From Cyrtodaria siliqua (lineage: Eukaryota; Mollusca; Bivalvia; Adapedonta; Hiatellidae): a stretch of 64,000 bases of DNA. Where the stretch lies: NCBI GenBank assembly GCA_037043455.1, contig JAWPHD010011026.1:23552-87551 (forward strand). The letters run 5' to 3'. Shown here one piece after another: positions 44,140 through 55,402 of the stretch. How positions within the stretch are numbered: the stretch's first letter is position 1; every line of letters starts with the position of its first letter. Under the pieces are notes generated by a model. The model was not told the DNA's origin. It ran no database searches and was given only the letters and a program-made list of their open reading frames with translations. The translations under genes and the position numbers were made by a program.

Positions 44140-44528
44140 AAAGTCTAGTTGATCCTAGCAAAAATTCATGTTGATGTGAAATACAAGATGGCCGCCAAAG
44201 CTAAAAATAGAGTTTTAAAATACAACTTTGCAGCGAATACTTCTTGAAAACTATAAGTTATATTGATATTGGACTTTTTCTAAAATGATCAGCATGACAT
44301 GATGTTGATCCTTGTCAAAAATCGTTTTGATTCAACGTTAAACATGTCTGCCAGCGGCCATCTTTGTTTACATAGAGTTATATAGTAAAAACTTGTAGCG
44401 ACTATTCCTCTGAAACTACTTGACGGATTGTCACGAAACTTTACAGGAATGTTGCTCTTGATGTGTTATTGATCCTAGCAAAATTTCAGATATGCCAGAA
44501 ATTCAAGATGGCCGTCACAGCTACAAAT
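44140..44528 (+). repeat. Fragment of the Helitron-like 330 bp repeat
   Basis: GATCCTAGCAAAA, AAGATGGCCGCCA, ACATGATGTTGATCCTTGTC and TAGCGACTATTCCTCTGAAAC match one and a fraction units of 53683-54940. It ends at the start of the promoter-like module at 44532. Confidence 0.8.
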
Positions 44529-44531
44529 AGA

Positions 44532-45149
44532 TTTTCTAGTACGGAAAGACAGTAGTGGATAAAGACTCATGAACGGGACGTTGAATTTGGTATTACATAA
44601 GTTGCTATCTCTTGGATGAATACTAATATGTACATATAAATCTGGTGTTAACGCCTACGTCATATTTACCGCGCATGCGCAGACAATTTTAGAGACATTT
44701 TGAGGACGCCATTTTTATTGCAGCACAGTTGAATATCGTCAGCATTTCGATTGAGGATATTAAACGAATTGCATTAGAGCTCGAGAGTAACGGTTGTCCA
44801 AAAGTTTGCGACGAAAGGTAGGTCGTGTATATGTTGTGAGTTTTGAGATGATGTATTGGTTAAATGTATTTTTGTCTCAAGCGCTCTCGACTGCCTGTGC
44901 CTGTGCCTGTGCCGTGGTCAGTCGCGATCGACTGACTCAGTGACTGTCAGTCGTGATCAACTTGAAAATGCAGAATGTGTGTGTACAGTTTTGAAAATCT
45001 GGTTATACTTCGGTTTAGGGGAATGTTTGATGTTGTTGGTGTGTGTATGAAGAATTATTTTACAAATGTGATGTATAAACTTGTGATCTAGGCCAACTGA
45101 TGTTGTTGTTTTTTGTTAGTACGCATGGGCGTCAGGCGATTTTGTCAGT
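44532..45149 (+). promoter_or_regulatory. Promoter-like repeat module, copy 3 with about 250 bp inserted
   Basis: The first 207 bp (44532-44738) aligns to 40675-40881 without gaps. Then about 250 bp is extra relative to copy 2, containing GCGACGAAAG/GTAGGT (donor-like at about 44819). The shared part resumes at 44990 (AAAATCTGGTTATA) to about 45149. Confidence 0.55.
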
Positions 45150-45301
45150 TAGGAAGCATAGGTGCCAGGGAGGCTATCAAGAAAAGCTCTGTAAATTAGT
45201 TTGACCAAAGACACAAGCTATCCGAAAAACTACTTGAGAAGTTCTGAAAAGTCTCCTCCAAAAAGTCGAAAAATTTGTCAAGAAACTATATTATATATAC
45301 A

Positions 45302-45496
45302 AGGTATGACAGCGGCCATTTTAGCCGGAGCGGAATAATGTAATAATCCCATAATTCATAGACTGTTTACCCTCATTCGTAACTGTCATTGCAGGGAATC
45401 AGTGGTACCTACACAAATCAGCGTTACGTTGTACAATCGGATACCAATACATTATTACGCAATTCCGCCCCGGCTAAAATGGCCGCTGTCATACCT
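45302..45496. mobile_element. 195 bp MITE-like inverted repeat
   Basis: AGGTATGACAGCGGCCATTT continuing TAGCCGG at 45302 is mirrored at 45453-45496 with a loop of about 110 bp. Target duplication unclear. Confidence 0.65.
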
Positions 45497-46204
45497 ATTA
45501 GGCCTTATTGTGTGTCAGACTGGAAATATAACCCAAAGCAGAGAATGTTGGGCTGCTGTTAATTATATAAAATATTCTCTCCTTTCAGCAGGACTCGTAC
45601 TAGTCCTAGCAGTGTTGGTGAAGCCTGTTGATTTTGTTGAAAAAAGCGGTTCCCTCCAGCGAGAACTTGTTGAAACCTGCCACCTGACTTCGGTATGTTG
45701 CAAGTGATTCAATTTTGTTGCTTATATATATATATTTCATGTGTTCATGTTGTTTTGCCTCTTTGCCAAATTCGCAGTCGGCCGTGGCGAGTAAAAAATG
45801 GTCTGGACGGCCAAAATTTGAATTCCATGCGGCCATGTGGCAATCAAAAATATTCAATAAAAGAAAATGAAAATGGGTAATCATTGGTCACAAGCATTAA
45901 ATTTCGAGGACTTTGCCTGATAGATTTTGCTTTTGTGCTGTGAACTACATACTTTTGGCTGGAAAGAAACCCGGAAACCCTTAACAAAAAAACAACGAAG
46001 CAAGTGTTTTCTTGCATTTTTCCAATTTCGCTAAATAAACAGAGTTGTGACTATTTACTGCATTTAATCGTTTAATAAACTATGTAAGAACAATTGCCTT
46101 TTTGTTCTGTTTCCTAGTAAATTGTTTCTCGGACGATTGGTTAATGGAGTTCCCTCGTCTGGATTCCAATTTCTCCCGTCGAAACGAGCAGCAAATCAAC
46201 AAGC

Positions 46205-46482
46205 CCGTTGGGCTTGTGTTCTTGGATATTGGGCAAGCCTGGCAGGCATTTTAGCATTGTCGGGATTGTGCTAATTTTGTCGACTGCTTTGCGCTTCGAC
46301 TGTTAATTTAAACTTAGATATCCATGAGTACAAGTAACATTTGCTGGGTGTTCTTGGATATTGGACAGGCCTGTCAGGCGTTTTACCAGTCTCGGGATTG
46401 TGCTAATTTCGACGGCTGCTTTGCGCGTCGAATGTTAATTTAAACTTAGATGTCCATGAGTACAAGTAACATTTGCTGGTAT
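46205..46482. repeat. Tandem duplication of about 137 bp
   Basis: GTGTTCTTGGATATTGG to ACAAGTAACATTTGCTGG is present at about 46215-46350 and 46350-46482, with about 10 percent difference. No ORF. The flanks 45497-46204 and 46483-47086 show nothing further. Confidence 0.85.
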
Positions 46483-47083
46483 GTAATCAACTTTTCAACA
46501 GACAAGGCAGTGTTTATTTTACACATGATCATAAATTCGTGTTATAAATTGAAGGGGAAATCATTCGGTTTCACTTCTGGTTCTTTGGTATTCTAAAATG
46601 CGACGCCTTTTGATTGCTAAAATGCGGTGCTTTTAGAAATCATCAATAATAAGGCTGTGAATGATGTTGATAGAAAAGGTGTCATACATTAATTATAAAA
46701 GTGTATGTCAACATGAAATATTTCTTACACAATAAGACATTGATTTACAAATATATCTGATATGTTTTACTGCTTTAATACAATAATTTACATACGCAGT
46801 TGTGATCATTTATAAAACAAGTCAGTAACACTACTATTTACAAGTAAATACATAACTTGCACTTAGAAGCCTTAATTTTTTGTGTGGCTGTACATGTTAC
46901 ACAAACGGATAATGAGTCAGACTCGTGCAAGTGTAAACGAACTTTGAGTTGTCGAATGCAAGATTTGTTTGTTTGATTTTGTCTTTGTTTTAAAATAAAC
47001 ACTTCCATAGATTAAAAATACCTCATCAGCTCTAAAGTTTTAAAGAGTTTTCTTTCACACACTGGTAACATTTAGTTAGTATA

Positions 47084-47999
47084 CGTACAGTTGCTGCAAC
47101 GCGGATTACGACTAATCCCATTCATCGCGGCGATTTTATCTCACCGCGGACACACTGATTTTGTCCCCGCGATCCGCGGACAGCTCGCTCATCGCGGGGA
47201 TAATACATTTTTTCCACCGCAACACAATAACCGCGATTCGCCGTGATCTGTTTTAATTTGCACACCGCTTTACCCGGTGTGAAATCGCAGGCCATCGCCG
47301 CGATTTATCTTCAGTATCAATGTACAATTGTGCAGTCAATTTAATGCATTGTTATTCAATAACTATTAAAAACCCGAAGCAGAAGACAATTTTATTTCTG
47401 TTTTCGGAAAATTCAAATGCCCGGATAATGTATACTGGGTCACGATAGTTATATGGCGGTTCCTATTACCGACTTTGCGGTGATTAAACATAAAATTATG
47501 TATATAATTATACTGGAAATTAGAATTATATTTTTAATTAATCGTTATTTTAACATATTTTACTATTCTGCTGTTGGTTATTAATACATCGATGGGTTCT
47601 TTAGTCAGAAATAATCCGAAAAATTGTAAAGAATTCCGGGTCATAAACCCGTTATTAGTGCCGCCTTGTTAATAGGTACACACATCGCAAAGGGTTGTGG
47701 GTAGCCAATTTATGTCCGGTGAAGAGAAATGCGACTTTTGGACAACAAAAACGAAAAACACACGTTATTAAATGCATTAAAAGTTTGAAATACGTATTGC
47801 TTCCAAAATTGTTCATTGTATTTAACATTTTTATTACATTTTTCATTGATCCGTGCTCTAATTTCCCCTGTGTTCCCCCACGTATCTATCACGGAGAATC
47901 GCGGTGATTTCTTTCTTTCGAGACTGGATTTTGCAATCGCGGCGATTTTTACAGTCATAGGCTGCGAAAAAGTCGTAATCCGCGTGGCAGCTACTGCAT
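47084..47999. mobile_element. CpG-dense TIR element of about 0.9 kb
   Basis: CAGTTGCTGCAACGCGGATT and, inverted, CAGTAGCTGCCACGCGGATT bound the element (about 47084 and 47999). Subterminal copies of ATCGCGGCGATTTT, CCGCGATCCGCGGACA and AATCGCGGTGATTT lie in both ends. The centre is AT-rich without ORFs. Likely a non-autonomous DNA transposon; exact ends and duplication are uncertain. Confidence 0.65.
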
Positions 48000-48850
48000 A
48001 TGTAAATATGCTTTACGGTAACCCTCTGAATGAAGTGCCACACGCTTGCTGTTTCTATGGTAGCTAACTCAACATGCAGAAAGGAATGCATTATGTAATA
48101 ACATTTCTGACAGTAGTCCGTGCAGTCAATTTTGAAAAGTGGGGGATATGCAGGTGTCTGTCATGGAATAGATAGTTGGTGTCATACGTGTACACATGCA
48201 TTGTTTTGGCTCGCGCAAGCCTGAGGTATTTTAGGGAAGTTTGCATACTGCGTCTTCAACTGCAGGAGTAGCATGTATTTCGCGAACAATCGAGTGAACA
48301 ATTGGAAGGTTGTGTGTGCATAAACATTCCCTGACGTTTCTAGTCGTCGTTTGCATATTTGGTCATTTGTAGTATCTAAACTAAAAAGAACAACAAAATA
48401 CCTAGACGGAGACGTGAGAATCATGGCTGTTGTGGTAGTCCGTGTCATTCAGACCCTGTGTATACCGAATGTGTCTAGGATATTTGTGTATGACTCATGT
48501 TTCAGGAGACCTCCAGACATATTTTTCTTGAATGTTTATCTTTCGAAACATCTTGTGCTCTTTTGTTTCCATATAATTTTGGAAACTTAACCCTGCGGTC
48601 GCCAAGTGTTAAGCATACTTGACTCAAGTCCCAGAAATCACGTGTATGATTTCCAGTGGGGTCACATCCCGGATTTTTCAAACAAACTCCCGCAGTATCT
48701 TACTTGGGCATGGTACTGTGAATATAGGTCATCCTTCGGAGGGATGTAAAGTAGTCTGTCCAGTGTACAGGGAGAACTATACCCTGTGCAATATCTCTCT
48801 GAACTTCTATGTTAAGCAGTGATACAAAACCAGGGCCCTATATGAATTAT
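48000..48850. other. No gene supported
   Basis: Short frames on both strands without motifs. Probably intergenic or old repeat. Confidence 0.35.
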
Positions 48851-48852
48851 AT

Positions 48853-49017
48853 AGAGATTATTTAACTGCTGGGATCGATTATAGGGAAATCTTTCACAAG
48901 AGGTAGGCGTGTAGTTGTTTTCACGAACGGGCGCATGCGTGTGAGTAAACAAAACAAAGCACGTCTACCATGAAGTAAAGGATTACCCATAGTCGATCCC
49001 AGCAGTTAAATAATCTA
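48853..49017. mobile_element. 165 bp MITE
   Basis: AGATTATTTAACTGCTGGGA with TCGATTAT is mirrored at 48989-49017. The centre holds GGGCGCATGCGTGTG, an NRF-1-like site. No clear target duplication. Confidence 0.75.
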
Positions 49018-49018
49018 T

Positions 49019-49529
49019 TTATTACATTTTAAATTACGTTTTTGCAAACAAATATTCGCTTTATTGAACGTTATTGGCGGATGATGTTGACGTCGGCAAC
49101 ACTTTATTGACGTCACGACTCAACGTCGCAACGTTAGTTATGATTGTGTTCTGAGTTAGTTATTAATATTTAGCGATAATGAATATTCTTGCACTGAGTT
49201 CAAACACCTGGGCCTCTTTTAGCCATGTTGACATACAGAGAAAGTTGAGTGCTTCGGTGATGCCGAATAATTAAAAATAGACTAGACTGTCACTGAATAC
49301 AACAATTTTGTTCCTGAAGGATTTACTTTCGAGTGAAAAAAAATAAACTTGATAACCATTTAGCCAATCTCAATGGCTCGCTTATTTGAGAATTGACTGG
49401 AAACGGCGATGCATTCCATTTGATATTGGCCGTCTTCACGGTAATGGATAAAATATGATATGCTGACAAAAACGGTTATTTTGTGTAATTAATTTGTTGA
49501 AAATAATTGGTACGCACCGATAAAGTAAT
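49019..49529. other. Spacer with a CRE-like site
   Basis: TTGACGTCACG at 49108-49118 is a full CRE, with ACGTCG and AACGTCGCAACG nearby. No gene assigned. Confidence 0.4.
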
Positions 49530-51569
49530 TTAATTATGGCTCCCCCACACACTGTCTGTGTCACAAACGATGTCCGATCAATAACTAGAGAATGGTTGGA
49601 CCTAGGGTCCTCAAACTTGGAAGGATGGTTGGTCATGACAAGTAGATGACCCCTATTGATTTTGGGGTCACTAGGTCAAAGGTCAATGTTGCGGTGACAT
49701 TGACTATCAAAACGATGTCCGATCAATAACTAGAGAATGGTTGGACCTAGGGTCCTCAAACTTGGAAGGATGGTTGGTCATGACAAGTAGATGACCCCTA
49801 TTGATTTTGGGGTCACTAGATCAAAGGTCAATGTTGCGGTGACATTGACTATCAAAACGATGTCCGATCAATAACTAGAGAATGGTTGGACCTAGGGTCC
49901 TCAAACTTGGAAGGATGGTTGGTCATGACAAGTAGATGACCCCTATTGATTTTGGGGTCACTAGGTCAAAGGTCAATGTTGCGGTGACATTGACTATCAA
50001 AACGATGTCCGATCAATAACTAGAGAATGGTTGGACCTAGGGTCCTCAAACTTGGAAGGATGGTTGGTCATGACAAGTAGATGACCCCTATTGATTTTGG
50101 GGTCCCTAGGTCAAAGGTCAATGTTGCGGTGACATTGACTATCAAAACGATGTCCGATCAATAACTAGAGAATGGTTGCACCTAGGGTCCTCAAACTTGG
50201 AAGGATGGTTGGTCATGACAAGTAGATGACCCCTATAAATTTTGGGGTCACTAGGTCAAAGGTCAATGTTGCGGTGACATTGACTATCAAAACGATGTCC
50301 GATCAATAACTAGAGAATGGTTGCACCTAGGGTCCTCAAACTTGGAAGGTTGGTTGGTCATGACAAGTAGATGACCCCTATTGATTTTGGGGTCACTAGG
50401 TCAAAGGTCAATGTTGCGGTGACATTGACTATCAAAACGATGTCCGATCAATAACTAGAGAATGGTTGGACCTAGGGTCCTCAAACTTGGAAGGGTGGTT
50501 GGTTATGACAAGTAGATGACCCCTATTGATTTTGGGGTCACTAGGTCAAAGGTCAAGGTTGCGGTGACATTGACTATCAAAACGATGTCCGATCAATAAC
50601 TAGAGAATGGTTGGACCTAGGGTCCTCAAACTTGGAAGGATGGTTGGTCATGACAAGTAGATGACCCCTATTGATTTTGGGGTCAAAGGTCAAGGTTGCG
50701 GTGACATTGACTATCAAAACGATGTCCGATCAATAACTAGGGAATGGTTGGACCTACGGTCCTCAAACTTGGAAGGATGGTTGGTCATGACAAGTAGATG
50801 ACCCCTATTGATTTTGGGGTCACTAGGTCAAGGCCGTAGGTCTGTCTGTGTCACAAACGATGTCCGATCAATAACTAGAGAATGGTTTGACCTACGGTCC
50901 TCAAACTTGGACGGATGGTTGGTCATGACAAGTAGATGACCCCTATTTATTTTAGGGTCACTAGGTCAAAGGTCAAGGTCGCGGTGACCTTGACTATCAA
51001 AACGATGTCCGATCAGTATCTAAAGAACGGTTGGACCTAGGGTCCTCAAACTTGGAATGACGGTTAGTCATGACAAGTAGAGGGGTCACTAGGTCAAAGG
51101 TCAAGGTCGTAGTGACCTTGACTATTAATACGATGTCCGATCAATAACTAGAGAACGGTTGGACCTAGGGTCCTCAAACTTGGAAGGATGGTTGGTCATG
51201 ACAAGTAGATGACCCTATTGATTTTGGGGTCAAAGGTCAAGGTTGCGGTGAAACGATGTCCAATCAATAACTAGAGAATAGTTGGACCTAGGTCCTCAAA
51301 CTTGGAAGGATGGTTGGTCATGACCAGTAGATGACCCTATTGATTTTGGGGTCACTAGGTCAAAGGTCAAGGTTGCGGTGAAACTATGTCCGATCAATAA
51401 CTAGAGAATGGTTGGACCTAGGGTCCTCAAACTTGGAAGGATGGTTGGTCATGACCAGTAGATGACCCCTATTGATTTTTGATTTTTTTTAATTTAGATT
51501 TTTTTTGATTTTTTTTTTTTTTAATTTAGATTTTTTTTTTAAATATTTTTTAATTTTAATTTTTTGTTT

Positions 51570-51603
<34 letters not shown>

Positions 51604-51851
51604 CAATTTTTGCATAAGAAGTTTTAGGGTCGGCCCTTTAAAAAAAATAGGGTCGGTCGGGTTCCTTGAACCACACGTATTGTTTTATGTGGCCTTACTG
51701 ATACAGATAGTAGATACAGTCACAGGGATATTGAATATCAAAACGATCTCAGATCAATAAAGAACAGTTGGACCTAGAGTCGTCAATTATGTCTGTTTGG
51801 GCGAGTGGGGGAGCCATACGTTTTTGTCCCATGGACAATAACAATTTCTAG
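49530..51851 (+). mobile_element. Helitron-like element containing a 145 bp satellite array, copy A
   Basis: The left end has ATGGCTCCCCCACAC (about 49536) and the right end its inverse GTGGGGGAGCCAT (51805-51817). Next come a hairpin TTGTCC-CAT-GGACAA (51824-51838), nine bases and CTAG (51848-51851). A short 5' inverted copy of a 3' subterminal motif, a hairpin and a CTAG end are features of Helitrons/Helentrons. The interior has about 13 units; the first six are exactly 145 bp apart (GTCCGATCAATAAC at 49572, 49717, 49862, 50007, 50152, 50297). A T-rich run at 51476-51604 interrupts it. Confidence 0.65.
51476..51604 (+). repeat. T-rich low-complexity tract
   Basis: About 130 bases of nearly pure T with some A and a G, interrupting a satellite unit. 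Confidence 0.95.
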
Positions 51852-52730
51852 TTGTGTATTTAGCCTAATTTAGCCAAAGTGTGGAGGGGAGCCATATTGA
51901 TTTTGTGCTGTCTGTCTGTCTGTGTCACAAACGATGTCCGATCTATAACTAGAGAATGGTTGGACCTATTGTCCTCAAATTTAGAAGGATGGTTGATCAT
52001 GACTATTAGATGACCCCTATTGATTTTGGGGTCACTAGGTCAAAGGTCAAGGTCGCGGTGACGTTGACTATCAAAAAGATTCCGATTAATAACTAGAGAA
52101 TGGTTTGACCTAGGGTCTTCAGACTTGAAAGGATCGTTGGTCATGACCAGTAGATGACCCCTATTGATTTTGGGGTCACTAGGTCAAATCGATGTTCACT
52201 AGGTCAAAGGTCAAGATCGCGGTGACATTGACTATCAAACGATGTCTGATCAATAACTAGAGAATGGTTGGACCTAGGGTTCTCAAACTTGTAAGGATGG
52301 TTGGTCATGACCAGCAGATGACCCCTTTTGATTTTGGGGTCACTAGGTCAAAGGTCAAGCTAGCGATGACATTGACTATCAAAACGATGTCCGATCAATA
52401 ACTAGAGAATGGTTGGACCTAGGGTCCTCAAACTTGGAAGGATGGTTGGTCATGACCAGAACATGACCCCTATTGATATCAAAACGATCCCCGATCAATA
52501 ACAAAACAATGTCCAATCAATAACTAGAGAATGGTTGGACCTAGGATCCTCAAACTTGGAAGGATGGTTGACCAATAAATATTACTGATACAGGTTGTAG
52601 ATACAGTCACAGGGATATTGAATATCAAAACGATCTCAGATCAATGAGAACGGTTGGACCTAGAGTCATCAATTATGTCTGTTCGGGCGAGTGGGGGAGC
52701 CATACGTTTTTGTCCAATAACAATTTCTAG
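51852..52730 (+). mobile_element. Helitron-like element with 145 bp satellite units, copy B
   Basis: Begins with GTGGAGGGGAGCCATATTG and CTGTCTGTCTGTGTCAC, has about five diverged units, then GTGGGGGAGCCATACG and ends ACAATTTCTAG (CTAG at 52727-52730). The 3' hairpin is damaged (TTGTCC is followed by AATAAC, the second arm deleted). Confidence 0.6.
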
Positions 52731-53200
52731 TTTCAGTTTGACATTCTTTTGATCTACATCTTTATTAATTTCGCTTAGTTTTGTACACTCTTTTTGTGAT
52801 GTCTGGGCGATCTCTAGTGTAAGGAAACACACTTTTCTTTCGAGAAAAGAGATTCAAGTTCAAGTCTTGGCAGGGACCTGACACACTGAGTTGTACATAC
52901 AGTTGTTTTTTTCCACATCAGTAATGTTGTTTTTGTATATTAAACATATTTTTCAACAAAATACCTATTCTCATTTGTCACTTTCCGCCAAATCTACAAC
53001 ATCTCATGCAACCCACTTAAAGGGATGCACAGCAATCTTCATTTCAGACTTCTTCAGTTCCCTACCGATTATTCAATCATGACCGTTATATCTTGGTAGT
53101 AATACTCATCCTTACAGCAGGTTGTCTCACGGTTAATTTTTCCGTAAATCACCCCAGCAACGACTAAGCCAGTGCCCTTCAATTAATAGATTATTGCTCC
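52731..53200. other. No gene supported
   Basis: AT-rich, no motif; a short plus ORF at 52891 is unconvincing. Confidence 0.4.
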
Positions 53201-53682
53201 CCACAACAAAGTGTGGTCGGAGCGCCATGTTCATTTTGACCCCTATTGATTTTGGTGTCACCAGGTCAAAGGTCACATCCGGGCTAACATTGACTATCCA
53301 AACGGTGTCCGATCAATAACTACAGAATGGTTGGCAGAAGGGTACCCAAACTTTGAGGGATGGTTGCTCATGACCAGTCGATGGCCCTTATTGATTTTGG
53401 GGTCACTAGGTCAAAGGTCAAGGTCGTGTTGACATTAACTATCGAAACAATGTCCGATCAATAACTACAGAATGGTTGGACCTAGGGCCCCCAAACTTGG
53501 AAGAACGCTTTACCATTACAACTAGATGACACCTATTCATTTTGGGGTCACTACATCAAAGTTCAAGGTCGCGGTCACATTCGCTATCTAAAGATGTCCG
53601 ATCAATAACTACACAACGGTTGGTCCTACGGTCCTCAACCTTGAAAGGATGGTTGGTCATGACCAGTAGATAACCTGTTCTT
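53201..53682 (+). repeat. Diverged 145 bp satellite units, left of an insertion
   Basis: TGTCCGATCAATAACTACAG recurs at about 53305, 53450 and 53596, with GGTCACTAGGTCAAAGGTCA between. The last unit is interrupted after TAACCTGTTCT by the Helitron-like element. Confidence 0.85.
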
Positions 53683-54940
53683 AGCTCCACTGATCAGAGA
53701 TCAGCAGAGCTTATGCCGTGGTGCGGCGTGTCTGTCTGTCTGTAAACTTTTATTTGTAGCGACTACTCCTCTGAAAGTACTTGATACTTGACGGATTTTC
53801 ATGTAACTTCACACGAATGTTGCTCTTTATGTCTAATTGATTCTAGCAAAATTTCAGGTCGGCCGGAAATACAAGATGGCCGCCATGGCTAAAAAAAGAT
53901 TTTCAAAATACAAGTTTGTAGCGACTACTTCTTGAAAACTATAAGTGATATTCATATGGGACTTTTCCTAAAAATGATACAGCATGACATGATGTTGGTC
54001 CTTGTCAAAAATCGTTCTAATTCGATGTTAAACATAGCTGTCAGTAGCCATCTTTGTTTACATAGAGTTATATAATGAAAACTTGTAGCCACTACTCCTC
54101 TGAAACTACTTAACGGATTTCCATGAAACTTCACAGGAATGTTGCTCTTCATGTCTAATTGATCCTAGCAAAATTTCAGATCGGCCAGATATTCAAGATG
54201 GCCGCCACAGTCAAAAATAGATTTAAAAAACATAAGTTTGTAGCGACTTCTTCTTGAAAACTATAAGTGATATTGATATGTGACTTTTTCTAAAATGATC
54301 AGCATGACATGATGGTTATTCGAGTCGAACATTATTTTGATTCGACGTTAAACATGGCTGCCAGTGGCCATCTTTGTTTACATAGAGTTATATCATGAAA
54401 ACTTGTAGCGACTACTCCTCTGAAACTACTTGATGGCTTTTCATGAAACTTCACATGGATGTTGCTCTTCATGTCTAAATGATCTTAGCAAAATTTCAGG
54501 TCGGCCGGAAATTCAAGATGGCCGCCATGGCTAAAAATAGATTTTTAAAAAGTAAGTTTGTAGCGACTACTTCTTGAAAACTATAAAAGATATTGCTATG
54601 GGACTTTTTCTAAAATGATCAGCATGGCATGTGGTTATAGGAGTCGAACATCATTTTGATTCAATGTTAAACATGGCTGTCAGCGGCCATCTTTGTTTAC
54701 ATAGAATTATATAATGAAAACTTGTAGCGACTACTCCTCTGAAACTATTTGACGGATTTCCATGAGACTTCACAGGAAAGCTGCTCTTGATGTCTAATTG
54801 ATCCAAGCAAACTTTCAGGTCGGCCGATATTCAAGATGGCCGCTACGGCTAAAAATAGATTTTCAAAAAGCAAGTTTGTATCGACTACTTCCTGAAATCA
54901 AAATCAATCAGTAGAGTTTCAAGGTCATTGACCTCTTGTT
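53683..54940 (+). mobile_element. Helitron/Helentron-like element with 330 bp repeats, copy 2
   Basis: Starts AGCTCCACTGATCAGAG, then GCTTATGCCGTGGTGCGGC and a short TCTG microsatellite. It has three to four units of about 330 bp with AAGATGGCCGCCA and TTGTAGCGACTACTCC, and ends AAGGTCATTGACCTCTTGTT (hairpin plus short tail). It splits a 145 bp satellite unit: TAACCTGTTCT on the left and ATTTTCCGGTCACTAG on the right together restore the unit with no duplicated bases. Confidence 0.75.
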
Positions 54941-55150
54941 ATTTTCCGGTCACTAGATCGGAGGTCAAGGTTGCGGTGCCCTTCACTATCAATACGATGT
55001 CCTATCAACAACTACAAACTTGATGGATCTAGGTCCTCCAACTTGAAAGGATGAATGGTTGCTCATGACCAGTACATGACCCTTATCCTTATTCATTTAA
55101 AGGTCAAGGTGCCGGTGACCTTCACTATCAAAACGATCCCGGATCCAGAA
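54941..55150 (+). repeat. Diverged 145 bp satellite units, right of the insertion
   Basis: Continues the unit broken at 53682: GGTCACTAGATCGGAGGTCA, then CGATGTCCTATCAACAAC and GACCAGTACATGACCC. Confidence 0.8.
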
Positions 55151-55190
55151 CATCTACATGCAGTCCGTACTTCCCATGGTATAATATATG

Positions 55191-55402
55191 TGTTATACCT
55201 TTTCTTGTTTACTGGTCCTTTGGGACCAACGAGCCCAATATAGGTGGCTTTGAAGTAGAATACCGCTTAAGCCGGTGCTAGGGAGCGAGAGAAGTGTTGC
55301 TTCTTTCATTACTTCTCATGATCAGACTCAATAAAATCGAGTCTGCTGCTTTATTCTCTTGTGTTTGTTGCTCTCAAAGGATCACCTTTATCAGTATTTA
55401 TT
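55191..55402 (+). repeat. LTR-like repeat with poly(A)-signal hairpin, copy 1
   Basis: Shares TGGTCCTTTGGGACCAACGA, TGGCTTTGAAGTAGAATACC and GCTCTCAAAGGATCACC with 62044-62214 and 62288-62494. AATAAA (55330-55335) lies in the loop of CAGACTC/GAGTCTG (55323-55345), a layout like the R region of LTR retroelements. TG starts the copy but a CA end is not evident, and no flanking coding region is seen. Confidence 0.55.

Noticed and set aside
48596..48830. Second SINE
   Set aside because: Some resemblance to SINE bodies (CTTCGGAGGGATGTAAAGT) but no A/B boxes, tail or second copy in the window.
49530..51470. CRISPR-like regular repeats
   Set aside because: Units are contiguous 145 bp with no unique spacers, and the context is eukaryotic.
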